Shown: positions 29,590 to 39,603 of the stretch, in pieces | How positions within the stretch are numbered: position 1 is the stretch's first letter | Layout: every line of letters starts with the position of its first letter | Origin: Sphingomonas sp. | GTDB lineage: Bacteria; Pseudomonadota; Alphaproteobacteria; Sphingomonadales; Sphingomonadaceae | Assembly: GCF_019635515.1 (NCBI RefSeq) | Contig: NZ_JAHBZI010000001.1 | Coordinates: 930,001 to 994,000 of the forward strand | Direction of reading: 5' to 3' | DNA length: 64,000 bases | Notes under the pieces: model-generated | The model's database searches: none | What the model saw: the letters and a program-made list of their open reading frames with translations, nothing else | What the model was told of the DNA's origin: nothing | Translations under genes and position numbers: made by a program

Positions 29590-29617
29590 TAGACAACCCG
29601 GCGAGCGTGCCTATATG
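29590..29617 (+). promoter_or_regulatory. Possible secY promoter
   Basis: TAGACA (29590-29595), 16 bases, then TATATG (29612-29617), 60 bases upstream of secY. Together with the two hairpins before it, this suggests that secY-adk may be transcribed partly independently. Confidence 0.35.
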
Positions 29618-29677
29618 AGCGGCGGGGGGCGTTAATCGGCGTCCGCCGCCGTTTCAGTTTCCAGGACGAATACGCAC

Positions 29678-31039
29678 ATGGCATCCGCATCCGATGCGCT
29701 CGCATCCAACATCAGCCTGAGCAAGTTCGCTCAGGCGACCGATCTCAAGAAGCGGCTGTGGTTCACCCTCGGCGCGCTGATCGTTTTCCGCATGCTGAGC
29801 TATGTGCCGCTGCCGGGCGTCGATCCCACCCAGCTGAACCTGCTGGCGGAGCAGACTCAGGGCGGCGTCCTCGACTTCTTCAACAATTTCACCGGTGGCG
29901 CGCTCAGCCGCATGTCGGTCGTCGCGCTCGGCGTGATGCCCTACATCACCGCCTCGATCGTGGTGCAGCTGGCGACCTCGCTGTCGCCGCAGCTCAATGC
30001 GATCAAGAAGGAAGGCGAGAGCGGCCGCAAGCGCCTGAACCAATATACCCGCTATGGCACGGTCGCGCTGACCGCGGTGCAGGGCTGGTTCATTGCCGTC
30101 GGGCTTGAGAGCTTCGGCGCGACCCAGGGTCTTCAGGCCGTGATCGAGCCGGGCCTGCTGTTCCGCGTCGGCGCGGTGATCAGCCTTATCGGCGGCACCC
30201 TGTTCCTGATGTGGATCGGTGAGCAGATCACCAGCCGCGGCATCGGCAACGGCATCTCGCTGATCATCATGGCCGGCATCGTCGCGCGTCTGCCGCAGAC
30301 GATGGTCCAGCTGTTCGAGAGCGGCCGTCAGGGCACGATCGATCCGTTGCGGCTGATCCTGATCCTGGTCGGCGTCGCCGCGATCGTCCTGCTGATCTGC
30401 TTCATGGAGCGCGCACAGCGTCGTATCCTGATCCAGTATCCCAAGCGCCAGACCGCGCGCGGGGTGCAGGCGGAGCGCAGCCATCTGCCGCTCAAGCTCA
30501 ACACCGCCAACGTCATTCCGCCGATCTTCGCCTCGTCGCTGCTGCTGCTGCCGCTGACGATCACGCAGTTCGCCGGCAATATGACCGCGGGCGAGAGCAG
30601 CTGGGGCGACTTCATCATCACCCTCAACACCTATCTGCGCCACGGTTCGCCGCTGTACATGACGCTCTATGGCGCGGGCATCATCTTCTTCACCTTCTTC
30701 TACACCGCGGTGGTCTTCAACCCCGAGGAGACGGCGGAGAATCTGAAGAAATATGGCGGGTTCATCCCGGGCATCCGTCCGGGCAAGAATACCGAGAAAT
30801 ATTTCGACTATGTCCTCACCCGCATCACCGTGATCGGTGCGGCGTACCTGACCTTCATCTGTCTGGTGCCCGAATATCTGATCGCGACGATGGGCGTGCA
30901 GTTCCTGATGGGCGGCACCAGCCTGCTCATCGTCGTCAACGTGACGATGGACACGGTCACCCAGATCCAGTCGCATCTGCTCGCCCATCAATATGGCGAC
31001 CTGATCAAGAAGGCGAAGCTCAAGGGCCGCGGGCGCTAA
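29678..31039 (+). CDS. secY: Preprotein translocase subunit SecY
   Basis: SecY (453 residues; E. coli 443) is the central channel of the Sec translocon, with ten transmembrane helices visible as hydrophobic stretches. Signature segments are VMPYITASIVVQLATSLSP, ITSRGIGNGISLIIMAGIV and the cytoplasmic loop ERAQRRILIQYPKRQ. It follows rplO in the spc order, with a 131-base gap carrying a hairpin and a promoter-like site. adk follows at 31 bases. Confidence 0.98.
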   Translation: MASASDALASNISLSKFAQATDLKKRLWFTLGALIVFRMLSYVPLPGVDPTQLNLLAEQTQGGVLDFFNNFTGGALSRMSVVALGVMPYITASIVVQLATSLSPQLNAIKKEGESGRKRLNQYTRYGTVALTAVQGWFIAVGLESFGATQGLQAVIEPGLLFRVGAVISLIGGTLFLMWIGEQITSRGIGNGISLIIMAGIVARLPQTMVQLFESGRQGTIDPLRLILILVGVAAIVLLICFMERAQRRILIQYPKRQTARGVQAERSHLPLKLNTANVIPPIFASSLLLLPLTITQFAGNMTAGESSWGDFIITLNTYLRHGSPLYMTLYGAGIIFFTFFYTAVVFNPEETAENLKKYGGFIPGIRPGKNTEKYFDYVLTRITVIGAAYLTFICLVPEYLIATMGVQFLMGGTSLLIVVNVTMDTVTQIQSHLLAHQYGDLIKKAKLKGRGR

Positions 31040-31070
31040 ACGGCGCAGCGAACAACAGGGAGAGTTGGGC

Positions 31071-31724
31071 GTGAACATCATCCTGTTGGGACCGCCGGGT
31101 GCCGGCAAGGGCACCCAGGCGGAGCGGCTGGTTACCGGCCGGGGCATGATCCAGCTCTCCACGGGCGACATGCTCCGCGCCGCGCGCAAGGCCGATACCC
31201 CATTGGGGCATCAGGTCGCCGCCGTGATGGATTCGGGCGCGCTCGTCTCGGACGAGATCGTGTCGGCGCTGATCGACGACAAGCTCGGCTCGATGTCCGA
31301 CGATCAGGGCGCGATCTTCGACGGCTATCCGCGCACCGCCGCGCAGGCGGAATCGCTCGACGGTCTGCTCGCCGCGCATGGCCGCGAGCTCCAGCACGTC
31401 ATCGAGCTGCAGGTCGATGAGGATGCGCTGGTCGAGCGCATCACCGGCCGCTTCAGCTGCGCCAATTGCGGCGCGAACTATCACGACAAGTTCAAGCAGC
31501 CCAAACAGGCCGACACCTGCGACGTATGCGGGGAGCATGCGTTCAAGCGCCGCCCCGACGACAATGAAGCCACCGTCCGCACGCGGATGGAGGAATATCG
31601 CGCCAAGACCGCGCCGATCCTGCCGATCTACGAAGCGCGCGGCATCGTCAGCCGGGTCGATGGCATGGCCGACATGGATCATGTGACCGCGGCGATCGCG
31701 GCGGTTTTGGACGGACGGAGCTAG
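31071..31724 (+). CDS. adk: Adenylate kinase
   Basis: The 217-residue enzyme interconverts ATP+AMP and 2 ADP. It has the P-loop LLGPPGAGKGTQ, the AMP-binding SGALVSDEIV and FDGYPRT, and a long LID with two CxxC pairs (CANCG and CDVCG) expected to bind zinc. E. coli lacks these cysteines. The GTG at 31071 gives the usual N-terminus (MNIILLGPP) after AGGGAGAG; a TTG six bases upstream is less likely. Confidence 0.96.
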   Translation: MNIILLGPPGAGKGTQAERLVTGRGMIQLSTGDMLRAARKADTPLGHQVAAVMDSGALVSDEIVSALIDDKLGSMSDDQGAIFDGYPRTAAQAESLDGLLAAHGRELQHVIELQVDEDALVERITGRFSCANCGANYHDKFKQPKQADTCDVCGEHAFKRRPDDNEATVRTRMEEYRAKTAPILPIYEARGIVSRVDGMADMDHVTAAIAAVLDGRS

Positions 31725-31759
31725 AGGCTAATTTGCCGGGCAGGACGTGCGCGCGTAGA

Positions 31760-32230
31760 CTACGCCTGCCACATCAAGCCATCCGATCGCCCCGATCCGG
31801 TGGTCCAGACAAAGCTGCCATCGTCTTCGCGGCGCAAGCCGAATATGTAGCTGGCGTTGCCGCGTACAAAGCTGCCGCCTTCGTTCTGCGCGTTGGGTGC
31901 GCGCTCGACACCGGGCGAGACTGAGACGCTGATCGACTGCTTGCCGCGATCTACAGCATAAGATCGCGGCGGCAATCCTGCCATCTGGAATTCGGTTTCG
32001 GTAATCCTCAGCGGCGGCCAGCCCGGCGCGCTGTAATAGCCTTGTGCGTCGGCACGCGGGAAAGGAGGCGGAGGTGTCGCTGGCAGCCACCACGAAATCA
32101 CCAGCGCAGCAATTACGCCGCCTATGGCGACAACCCGGACCAGGCCAATGTCACCCTCTCCGAAAACGTAGCTGCGGAATGCCATGCCCGGCATTCTAAG
32201 TCCGGGCATGATGTATGAAAATCGCAACAT
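31760..32230 (-). CDS. Hypothetical single-helix membrane-anchored protein
   Basis: The 156-residue product has one hydrophobic helix (about 29-50, VRVVAIGGVIAALVISWWLPA) followed by a Pro-rich hinge and a soluble domain outside the membrane. I do not recognise a family. No good ribosome site favours any one of the four in-frame ATGs (32230, 32209, 32194, 32185), so the start is uncertain. It is convergent with adk and marks the left edge of an insertion of accessory genes into the r-protein block. Confidence 0.5.
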   Translation of the reverse strand: MLRFSYIMPGLRMPGMAFRSYVFGEGDIGLVRVVAIGGVIAALVISWWLPATPPPPFPRADAQGYYSAPGWPPLRITETEFQMAGLPPRSYAVDRGKQSISVSVSPGVERAPNAQNEGGSFVRGNASYIFGLRREDDGSFVWTTGSGRSDGLMWQA

Positions 32231-32329
32231 GACAAAATCTTCATCTCCGCGTCACCGGAGCGGCTGACTCGCCGGCGTAGAAGCATTTCCACGGACGGCG
32301 TTGGTGCCGCCCGGTCTGGAGATTGCAAG

Positions 32330-32488
32330 ATGAACGCTCGTTTCCTCCTCCCGCTCGCCGCGCTGTCGATGATCGCCGCGCCGGCAATGGCGGGCACCAC
32401 CACCCACAAGACCACCACCCACAAGGTCAAGGCCGAGAAGCCGGCCAAGCCCGCAAAGCCCGCCAAGGCGGCCAAGAAGGCGAAGTAA
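32330..32488 (+). CDS. Small secreted lysine-rich protein
   Basis: The 52-residue product has a signal peptide (1-21, ending AMA) and a mature part made only of Thr/His/Lys (TTTHKTTTHK) and Lys/Ala/Pro repeats (EKPAKPAKPAKAAKKAK). It is strongly cationic and Pro-kinked. I know no function. It lies 96 bases upstream of a response-regulator gene, so it could be a periplasmic partner, target or signal of that two-component system; this is inference from position. Confidence 0.6.
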   Translation: MNARFLLPLAALSMIAAPAMAGTTTHKTTTHKVKAEKPAKPAKPAKAAKKAK

Positions 32489-32584
32489 CCCCGCGCCTCT
32501 CTAATCACTGCCCTGTGATTGACGGCCGGCGGAGACCCCTTTCCGCCGGCCGTTTGGCGTCCTAAGCGGTGACGAGGCCTGCAT

Positions 32585-33277
32585 ATGACCCGTAAGATCC
32601 TGATCGTCGAAGACGACGCCGCATCCGCCGCCTATCTGGCCAAGGGGCTGGGCGAGGCCGGGTTCGCTGTCGAAAGCTGCGGCGATGGCCGCGATGGTCT
32701 GTTTCTCGCGTCCGAGGGCATTTTCGACCTGATCGTCATCGATCGTATGCTGCCGGGGCTCGACGGCCTTTCGGTGCTCGGCGCGCTCAGGGCCGCGGGC
32801 ATCCGCACTCCGGCGCTGGTCCTGTCCGCGCTCGGCACCGTCGACGACCGGGTCAATGGCCTGCGTGCCGGTGCCGACGATTATCTCACCAAGCCCTTCT
32901 CCTTCACCGAACTGCTCGCCCGCGCCGAGGCCCTGCTGCGCCGCGCCGAGGGCGTTTCGGTCGGGTCCGCGCCGACGCGCCTGTCGGTCGGCGACCTCGA
33001 AATCGATTTGCTCGCGCGCACCGTCCAGCGCGCCGGCCGCGCCATTCCGCTCGGCGCGCGCGAGTTCAACCTGCTCGAATTCCTCGCCCGCCATGCCGGG
33101 CAGGTCGTCACCCGGACGATGATGCTCGAGAAGATCTGGAACTATCATTTCGATCCGGGCTCGAACGTCGTTGACGTCCATATCGGACGCCTGCGCCGCA
33201 AGCTCGAAGAGGGCTTCGCCACGCCGATCCTGCATACCGTGCGCGGCGCCGGCTACCGGCTGTCGCCCGACGAATGA
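32585..33277 (+). CDS. OmpR-family response regulator
   Basis: The 230-residue protein has a receiver domain (about 3-118; acidic pocket EDD at the start, phospho-accepting D53 in VIDRMLPG, conserved K in YLTKPFSF) and a C-terminal winged helix (about 135-228; GAREFNLLEFLARHAGQVVTR and VVDVHIGRLRRKL). It regulates transcription on phosphorylation by the kinase encoded next, with which it overlaps by four bases (ATGA). The stimulus is unknown. Confidence 0.93.
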   Translation: MTRKILIVEDDAASAAYLAKGLGEAGFAVESCGDGRDGLFLASEGIFDLIVIDRMLPGLDGLSVLGALRAAGIRTPALVLSALGTVDDRVNGLRAGADDYLTKPFSFTELLARAEALLRRAEGVSVGSAPTRLSVGDLEIDLLARTVQRAGRAIPLGAREFNLLEFLARHAGQVVTRTMMLEKIWNYHFDPGSNVVDVHIGRLRRKLEEGFATPILHTVRGAGYRLSPDE

Positions 33278-34617
33278 TCCGCCTGTCGATCACGGCGCGG
33301 CTGGCGCTGCTCGCCGTCGCGCTCGCCCTCGCGTCGAGCTTCGTGATCGCCGGCTTCGTCTGGCAGCAGACCCATGACGACGCGATCGGCCAGTTGCGCC
33401 GCGACACCGTCGAGCAGGCCGATACCTTCGCCGCGGTCTGGCGCTCGGGCGGCACCGATGCGCTGGCGCAGGCGATCAGCGATGCGCAGGAGGGCGACGA
33501 TTCGCTCGTCGCCGAAGTCGTCGATGGGCAGGGCCAGCGCCGTCTCGGCGTCGGTCCCGATCGCCTCGCCTTCGTCCCCGCCGCCGAGCCGTTCCGCATC
33601 GATACGCTGGCGTTGAACGGCGACTGGGGACAGCGCGAGGTCGGTTTCGCGATCCGTCCGGTCGGGCGCGACTGGCTGGTGAGCGGCCGCCTGCTCGACG
33701 ATTGGGAGCGCGCCCAGCGCACCATCGAGCGGGCGCTGCTCCTCGCCATCCTGCTTTCGGTCCTGCTCGGCGTCGCCGCCGGCCTCGTCCTCACCCGCTA
33801 TGTCAGCACTCGGCTCAATCGCATCGCTGGCGCGGTCGATGCCGTCGCCGCTGGCGATCTGACCCGCCGTGTCGGCACCGTCGCGGGCGGCGGGGACGCC
33901 TTCGACCGGCTCGGCAGCCGGATCGACGGCATGCTCGACCGGATCGACCGGCTGATGGCCGAGCTGCGCATCGTCACCGATTCGATCGCCCATGATCTGC
34001 GCTCGCCGATCGCCCGCCTGCGCGCCCGTGCCGAGGCCGCTTCCTCGGCGCCGACGCCGGCCCAGCGCGACGCCGCGCTCGCCGGCCTCACCGCCGAGAC
34101 CGATCTGGTGATGCGGATGCTGACCGTCCTGCTGGAGATCAGCCGGTCCGAAGCGGTTACACGCGACGCCCTGGTCACGCTCGACCCCGCCGGGCTGATC
34201 GAAGAGATCGCCGATCTCTACGCCCCCGTTGCCGAGGATGCCGGCCTCCGCTTCGCGCTCGATATCCAGCCGGCGCCGCCGGCGCGGCTCCATCGCGAAT
34301 TGCTCAGCCAGGCGATCGCTAATCTCATCGACAACGCGCTGCGCCATGCCGGGCAGGGGGGCGAGATCGCCCTGTCGCTATCCAGTGCCGATGGCGCGCT
34401 GCGCATCACTGTCGCCGATCGCGGCCCCGGCATCGCTCCCGCCGATCAGGACCGCGCCCGCAGCCGCTTCGGCCGCCTCGACAGCGCCCGCAGCCTGCCC
34501 GGCGCGGGGCTGGGGCTGGCGCTGGTCGACGCGGTGGCTCGCCTCCACGGTGGCCGCCTGGAGCTCGCCGACAACGATCCGGGGCTGATCGCCGCGATCG
34601 TCATCCCGTATGATTGA
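33274..34617 (+). CDS. Membrane sensor histidine kinase
   Basis: The 447-residue kinase has a first membrane helix (about 9-29), a periplasmic sensor of about 120 residues, a second helix (about 155-175), HAMP (about 176-228), and the dimerisation domain with phospho-accepting H240 in DSIAHDLRSPIARL. The ATPase domain has N-box LIDNALRHA and G-boxes DRGPGIAP and GAGLGLALV. It is paired with the response regulator by a 4-base overlap. The ligand cannot be read from the sequence. Confidence 0.92.
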   Translation: MIRLSITARLALLAVALALASSFVIAGFVWQQTHDDAIGQLRRDTVEQADTFAAVWRSGGTDALAQAISDAQEGDDSLVAEVVDGQGQRRLGVGPDRLAFVPAAEPFRIDTLALNGDWGQREVGFAIRPVGRDWLVSGRLLDDWERAQRTIERALLLAILLSVLLGVAAGLVLTRYVSTRLNRIAGAVDAVAAGDLTRRVGTVAGGGDAFDRLGSRIDGMLDRIDRLMAELRIVTDSIAHDLRSPIARLRARAEAASSAPTPAQRDAALAGLTAETDLVMRMLTVLLEISRSEAVTRDALVTLDPAGLIEEIADLYAPVAEDAGLRFALDIQPAPPARLHRELLSQAIANLIDNALRHAGQGGEIALSLSSADGALRITVADRGPGIAPADQDRARSRFGRLDSARSLPGAGLGLALVDAVARLHGGRLELADNDPGLIAAIVIPYD

Positions 34618-34683
34618 GCCTCGCGGCCATCAACTCCCGGTTAACGGCACGATGCGACAAGGGGCGGCGAGGGAGTACGCCGC

Positions 34684-35700
34684 GTGTCGCCAAAGGTCGC
34701 CTTGCTGAAAGCCGCGGCGCTGTCTGGTTTGTCAGGTATCGCCCGCCGCGTGAGCGCGCGCCAGCTGCGTATCCTCTGCTATCACGGCCTCTGGCTGGGC
34801 GAGGACAGGCCCTATGGCAACTGCCTGTTCATGACGCCGGCGATGTTCGATAGCCGGATGAGGGCGCTGCGCCGCTCGGGCCGCCCGGTGCTGGGCCTGG
34901 ACGAAGCGGTTGCCCGCTTGTCCGCCGGCGATCTGCCGGAGGCCGCGGTGGTCATCACCATCGATGACGGCTGGGCATCGGCCCACAGCCATATGCTGCC
35001 GATACTGGAACGCTACGAACTGCCCGCGACGCTATACGCCACCACCTGGTATTCCGGCCGCGATCTTCCGGTGATCAACGTCGCGGTCGGCTATCTGCTG
35101 GCGGCGGCGGGCTGCGATCCGTCTGCACGCGCCCGCGAGATACGCCGCATCGAGCAATTGCCCGAGCGGGACCGCCTCGCGGCGTTGCGCGATCTCGGCC
35201 GCTCGCTGGGCGTCGGCGAAGCCTGGCTCGACCGCCGGCAGTTCCACCTGATGCGTCCGGCCGAGATCGCCGATGCCCATGCGCGCGGCCTCGATATCCA
35301 GATGCACACCCACCGCCATATCGATGTCGCCGCCAATCTCGGGCTGCTGGCGCGCGAGATCGAGGACAACCGGGCCTTCCTCGCCGCGGCGGGCGTGCCG
35401 GAGCCGCGCCATTTCTGCTATCCCAGCGGCACCTGGCATCGTCTCGCCCCGGCCATGCTCGCCGCCGAAGGCGTCGCCTCCGCGACCTTGGTCGATGAAG
35501 GGCTCAATCCGCCAGGCACCGATCCCCATGCGCTGCGCCGTTTCGTCGATGGCCCCGCCGTGTCGCGCGCCGAGTTCCACGCCTATCTCAGCGGTTCGCT
35601 CGAATATCTGGCGCATATGCGCCGCATCGCCGACGGCATCCGATTCGAGGCACCACGCCGGGCGGCGGCCGCCTCCAGCCTGTTGCTCTGCGCCGTCTGA
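34684..35700 (+). CDS. Polysaccharide deacetylase family protein
   Basis: The 338-residue product has a NodB-type deacetylase domain (about 25-260). The metal/catalytic aspartates are in VVITIDDGWAS, a histidine pair lies in QMHTHRHID, and a PSGTWH stretch occurs near FCYPSGTWHRLAP. There is no clear signal peptide, so it may work in the cytoplasm or at the membrane on lipid-linked glycans. It starts at GTG, 66 bases after the kinase gene, and might be a target of that system. Confidence 0.78.
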   Translation: MSPKVALLKAAALSGLSGIARRVSARQLRILCYHGLWLGEDRPYGNCLFMTPAMFDSRMRALRRSGRPVLGLDEAVARLSAGDLPEAAVVITIDDGWASAHSHMLPILERYELPATLYATTWYSGRDLPVINVAVGYLLAAAGCDPSARAREIRRIEQLPERDRLAALRDLGRSLGVGEAWLDRRQFHLMRPAEIADAHARGLDIQMHTHRHIDVAANLGLLAREIEDNRAFLAAAGVPEPRHFCYPSGTWHRLAPAMLAAEGVASATLVDEGLNPPGTDPHALRRFVDGPAVSRAEFHAYLSGSLEYLAHMRRIADGIRFEAPRRAAAASSLLLCAV

Positions 35701-35809
35701 GACGGCGGATATCCCGTTCCTGAAGCGGGACAGCGTCCCGCCGCACCCGCTTGGCGCAGGCGCAACCTTGGTGTATATATCCGCTTCCGACGAAAGCCGT
35801 CCGCAGCGC

Positions 35810-35949
35810 TTGACAGTGCCTGCGGGGCTGCATATGTCGCGCATCTTCCGAAACAGCGGTTTCACCGGCAGCGCTTCCACGCGCTTGCCGCGCGACTGCA
35901 TTTTCGGAGTAACGCTACGATATGGGATGCACGCTGCCATGCCGCATCC
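35810..35949 (+). promoter_or_regulatory. Promoter and structured leader of the alpha operon
   Basis: TTGACA (35810-35815), 17 bases, then TATGTC (35833-35838) form a good promoter about 135 bases upstream of rpsM. In the leader GGATGC (35925-35930) pairs with GCATCC (35944-35949), ending 22 bases before the rpsM ATG. Upstream, at 35727-35743, GCGGGAC and GTCCCGC form a hairpin after the deacetylase gene. An own promoter is expected here because accessory genes separate this operon from the spc cluster. Confidence 0.5.
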
Positions 35950-35971
35950 TGTGGAGCTGGGAGAATAATTC

Positions 35972-36340
35972 ATGGCTCGTATTGCGGGTGTCAATATCCC
36001 GACCAACAAGCGCGTCGTTATCGCGCTGCAGTATATCCACGGTATCGGCCCGGCCAAGGCCAAGGAAATCACCGACAAGCTGGGCATCGCCGCCGAGCGC
36101 CGCGTGCAGGACCTGTCGGACCAGGAAGTGCTGCAGATCCGCGAGACCATCGACGCCGGTTACTCCGTTGAGGGTGACCTTCGCCGCGAAACCGCGATGA
36201 ACATCAAGCGCCTGATGGATCTGGCCTGCTATCGCGGCCTCCGTCACCGTAAGGGCCTCCCGGTCCGTGGCCAGCGCACGCACACCAATGCGCGCACCCG
36301 CAAGGGCAAGGCCAAGCCGATCGCCGGCAAGAAGAAGTAA
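35972..36340 (+). CDS. rpsM: 30S ribosomal protein S13
   Basis: S13 (122 residues; E. coli 118) lies on the 30S head and bridges to L5. [20 protein letters not shown], the helix-hairpin-helix [10 protein letters not shown], and the C-terminal [14 protein letters not shown] are standard. GGGAGAATAATTC precedes the ATG. rpmJ, which often precedes it, is absent here. rpsK follows after 14 bases. Confidence 0.98.
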   Translation: MARIAGVNIPTNKRVVIALQYIHGIGPAKAKEITDKLGIAAERRVQDLSDQEVLQIRETIDAGYSVEGDLRRETAMNIKRLMDLACYRGLRHRKGLPVRGQRTHTNARTRKGKAKPIAGKKK

Positions 36341-36354
36341 GGGAGCGCTGAACA

Positions 36355-36744
36355 ATGGCACGTGAACCGCAGCGCCTTCGCCGGCGCGAACGCAAGAACA
36401 TCACCGCAGGCGTCGCCCATGTGAACGCCAGCTTCAATAACACCATGATCACGATCACCGATGCCCAGGGCAACGCGATCTCGTGGTCGTCGGCGGGCAT
36501 GATGGGCTTCAAGGGCTCGCGCAAGTCGACTCCGTATGCGGCTCAGGTCGCGGCGGAAGACGCGGGTAAGAAGGCCGCCGAGCACGGCGTCCGCACGCTC
36601 GAAGTCGAAGTGAAGGGTCCGGGCTCGGGCCGCGAGTCGGCGCTCCGCGCGCTGCAGGCGGTCGGTTTCCAGATCACGTCGATCCGCGACGTGACTCCGA
36701 TCCCGCACAACGGCGTCCGTCCGTCGAAGCGTCGTCGCGTCTGA
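36355..36744 (+). CDS. rpsK: 30S ribosomal protein S11
   Basis: S11 (129 residues, same as E. coli) forms part of the mRNA exit channel on the platform. It shows [20 protein letters not shown] and the C-terminal [18 protein letters not shown], all conserved. rpsD (S4), which lies between rpsK and rpoA in E. coli, is missing, as usual for alphaproteobacteria. Confidence 0.98.
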   Translation: MAREPQRLRRRERKNITAGVAHVNASFNNTMITITDAQGNAISWSSAGMMGFKGSRKSTPYAAQVAAEDAGKKAAEHGVRTLEVEVKGPGSGRESALRALQAVGFQITSIRDVTPIPHNGVRPSKRRRV

Positions 36745-36846
36745 TTTGCCGTTCTGTTCGGCTCACGGATCCGGGTGCGGGTTCGGGGCCGGACAGCGAT
36801 TTTCTGGCGGGGCAAGCACCAGCTCCGCCCAACATGAGGAAAGCCT

Positions 36847-37914
36847 GTGTCGGTGAACCCTAAGAACTGGCAGGAACTCAAGAAGCCCAACGGCCTCGAA
36901 AAGAAGCCGGGTGGCGATCCCAAGCGCAAGGCGTCGTTCGTCGCCGAGCCGCTCGAGCGCGGCTTCGGCCTGACGCTCGGTAACGCGCTGCGTCGCGTTC
37001 TGTTGTCGTCGCTTCAGGGCGCGGCGGTCACCTCGATCAAGATCGAGAACGTGCTCCACGAATTCTCGTCGCTCGCCGGCGTGCGTGAAGACGTGACCGA
37101 CATCGTCCTCAACGTGAAGCAGATCGCGATCCGCATGCAGGGCGAAGGCCCGAAGCGGCTCCAGCTGTCGGCCACCGGCCCGGCGGAAGTGAAGGCTGGC
37201 GACATCGCCGTCTCGGGCGACATCGAAGTGATGAACCCCGAACTGGTGATCTGCCACCTCGACGATGGCGCGACGCTCAACATGGAGCTGACCGCCGACA
37301 CCGGTAAGGGCTATGTCCCCGCCGCGTCGAACCGTCCGGCCGATGCGCCGATCGGCCTGATCCCGGTCGATGCCCTGTACAGCCCGGTCCGCCAGGTCTC
37401 GTACAAGGTCGAGAACACCCGCGTCGGCCAGGAGCTCGATTACGACAAGCTCACGCTGACCATCGAGACCGACGGCACGATCACTCCGGAAGACGGTCTG
37501 GCCTATGCCGCGCGCATTCTTCAGGACCAGCTCGCGCTGTTCGTCCACTTCGACGACTCGGCGGTCACCCGTTCGGCGCCGATCGGCATGGCCGCGCCGT
37601 CGGCAGCGCCGGAAGGTGGCGCTGGCGACACCGCGCAGATCAACCGTTACCTTCTCAAGAAGGTCGACGAGCTCGAACTGTCGGTGCGTTCGGCCAATTG
37701 CCTGAAGAACGACAACATCATCTATATCGGCGATCTGGTCCAGAAGACCGAAGCCGAGATGCTGCGCACGCCGAACTTCGGCCGCAAGTCGCTCAACGAG
37801 ATCAAGGAAGTGCTTTCGTCGATGGGTCTCCGTCTCGGTATGGAAATCCCCGGCTGGCCGCCCGAGAACATCGAAGAGATGGCCAAGAAGCTCGAGCAGG
37901 AGATCATGGGTTGA
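36847..37914 (+). CDS. rpoA: RNA polymerase alpha subunit
   Basis: Alpha (355 residues; E. coli 329) dimerises to assemble RNA polymerase. The N-terminal domain shows [21 protein letters not shown], and the C-terminal domain (about 275-345) has the DNA- and activator-binding [12 protein letters not shown] and [17 protein letters not shown]. The start at GTG 36847 follows GAGGAAAGCC. A terminator follows 107 bases after the stop, separating rpoA from rplQ. Confidence 0.98.
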   Translation: MSVNPKNWQELKKPNGLEKKPGGDPKRKASFVAEPLERGFGLTLGNALRRVLLSSLQGAAVTSIKIENVLHEFSSLAGVREDVTDIVLNVKQIAIRMQGEGPKRLQLSATGPAEVKAGDIAVSGDIEVMNPELVICHLDDGATLNMELTADTGKGYVPAASNRPADAPIGLIPVDALYSPVRQVSYKVENTRVGQELDYDKLTLTIETDGTITPEDGLAYAARILQDQLALFVHFDDSAVTRSAPIGMAAPSAAPEGGAGDTAQINRYLLKKVDELELSVRSANCLKNDNIIYIGDLVQKTEAEMLRTPNFGRKSLNEIKEVLSSMGLRLGMEIPGWPPENIEEMAKKLEQEIMG

Positions 37915-38020
37915 TCCTGGGCGAATAGGGCAACCTGTTCGCCGGCTAGACGATCAACCCGGCCGGTGGGCATCGCCCGTCCGACGACGCGGCTTCGCCG
38001 CGGCGGGTCCAGGAACAAGC

Positions 38021-38051
38021 AAGGGCCGTCCCGCAGGGGGCGGCCCTTTTG
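38021..38051 (+). terminator. Terminator of the alpha operon
   Basis: AAGGGCCG and CGGCCCTTTT form a GC-rich stem with a T-run, shortly before the convergent serine hydrolase gene. It shows that rplQ is not read from the rpoA transcript by default. Confidence 0.8.
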
Positions 38052-38080
38052 CTATCGAACCGGATCGGCGCCTCCGGACC

Positions 38081-39391
38081 CTAGCGTTTCCCGTCATTGG
38101 CCCGCAGCCATGTTGCCACGGCATCATATGCCGGAATCGTGACGGGCGTGTTCGCACGATTGCCCGCAACCGGATGACTGGCGAAGCGGACGATGACCAT
38201 TTCGGCCTCGCGATCGATATAGATGCCCTGGCCGTTGACCCCGAGCGCCAATATCTGTCCGCCGGGCCGGTGCCACCATTGGCTGCCATAATTGCCGCCA
38301 TCCAGACCAGGATAGTTGACATTGGCGAAGGCGGCGGGATCGCCACCCTTGACGATCGCGGCAATCGCGGCCGGTGGTACGATCTCGCGACCCTGCCAGC
38401 GGCCCCCCAGGCGTATCATCTCGCCGAAGCGCGCCATGTCGCGCAATGAGGCCGAGAGACCACCGCCCGCGAAGGCCGTCCCCATCCGGTCGACGCTCAA
38501 ATTCGCTTCCTGCTCCATTCCCATGGGGGACCAGAATTGCTGCTCGATCTGCTGCGCGAGCGGCTTGCCGGTAATGCGCTCCAGCACCCAGCCGAGCGCC
38601 ATGCTGATCGGCGTGCGATAAACGAAGCCGCCGCCATGCTCCCCATCCTTCTTCAGCGAGGCCGCATAGGCGTAGCCGCCATCGGGTCCGTCATAGCCTG
38701 CGGGCCGCGGCCGCCAGCCGAGCGCGATCACCATTCGGGTGACATCGCTCATCCGGGTACCCATCCCGTTATAATCCTCGGTGTAATCCAGTCCGATCCG
38801 CATATCCAGAAGCTGGCGGATCGTCGCATCGCCGAAGCCGCTGGCAGCCAATTCGGGGACGTAGCTCGCCGCGGTGCGGTCTGGGTCGAGCTTGCCCCGG
38901 GCGATGAGGGTTTCGGCGAGCGTGCCGATGAAGCTCTTGGTGACCGACATGGCGATGTGCTGGTCTGCTGGTCCGAACGCGCCGAAATAGCGCTCATAGA
39001 CGATCCTGCCGCGGTGAAGCACGACGATACCGTCGGTGTAGTTGGCGTCCAGCGATTCCCGCCACGTCATCGTCCGCCCGTCGAGGGTGGCGAAGCGCAG
39101 CGCATCCAGGCCGCTACGTTCGGCGCGGGGGAAGAGCTTGGCCGGCGCGCCGCGATGGATCGCCACGGTGGGCAGGAGTTCGCGCATATGGCTGAAGGAC
39201 CAGCGGGTTTTCGGGAAGTCCCACATGCTCTGATCGTCCCAGCGTACCTGTGCGGCCGGCGGCACCGGGAAACCCTGCATCAGCATCAACTTGCCGGGCT
39301 CGCTCTCCACGGCGGTTGGGGGCGCGGTTTGCGCCAAAGCGACCGGGTTCAGCATCACCGCTCCAACAAGCGCCAGATTCCAACGTAGCAT
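38081..39391 (-). CDS. Secreted serine hydrolase (class C beta-lactamase fold)
   Basis: The 436-residue product has a signal peptide (1-20) and the serine-hydrolase/beta-lactamase family domain. The nucleophile motif is SVTK (S149, K152), a Tyr-x-Asn-type element lies near [10 protein letters not shown], and a C-terminal HRPGGQI stands where class C enzymes have KTG. Such proteins are mostly esterases or D-peptidases; beta-lactamase activity is not implied. It lies antiparallel between rpoA and rplQ, an unusual place for an accessory gene. Confidence 0.82.
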   Translation of the reverse strand: MLRWNLALVGAVMLNPVALAQTAPPTAVESEPGKLMLMQGFPVPPAAQVRWDDQSMWDFPKTRWSFSHMRELLPTVAIHRGAPAKLFPRAERSGLDALRFATLDGRTMTWRESLDANYTDGIVVLHRGRIVYERYFGAFGPADQHIAMSVTKSFIGTLAETLIARGKLDPDRTAASYVPELAASGFGDATIRQLLDMRIGLDYTEDYNGMGTRMSDVTRMVIALGWRPRPAGYDGPDGGYAYAASLKKDGEHGGGFVYRTPISMALGWVLERITGKPLAQQIEQQFWSPMGMEQEANLSVDRMGTAFAGGGLSASLRDMARFGEMIRLGGRWQGREIVPPAAIAAIVKGGDPAAFANVNYPGLDGGNYGSQWWHRPGGQILALGVNGQGIYIDREAEMVIVRFASHPVAGNRANTPVTIPAYDAVATWLRANDGKR

Positions 39392-39603
39392 CCGCTCTCT
39401 CCCTGATCCTGACGGTCATGTTGCGGCGGCGGCCGGCGCCTGGCAACCGCTGGAATATATTGCCGGGCGGGGCGGCGAGCGGTTGATGCCTTGACTTTCG
39501 GAGCTGGATCGGCTTGGAGCGCGCTTCGGTTTTGGCGGTGGCCATAAGCACCGCCTGGTCTGGGGTACCTCATACGGCCCCTTAACGAACGAAGGAAATA
39601 CCC

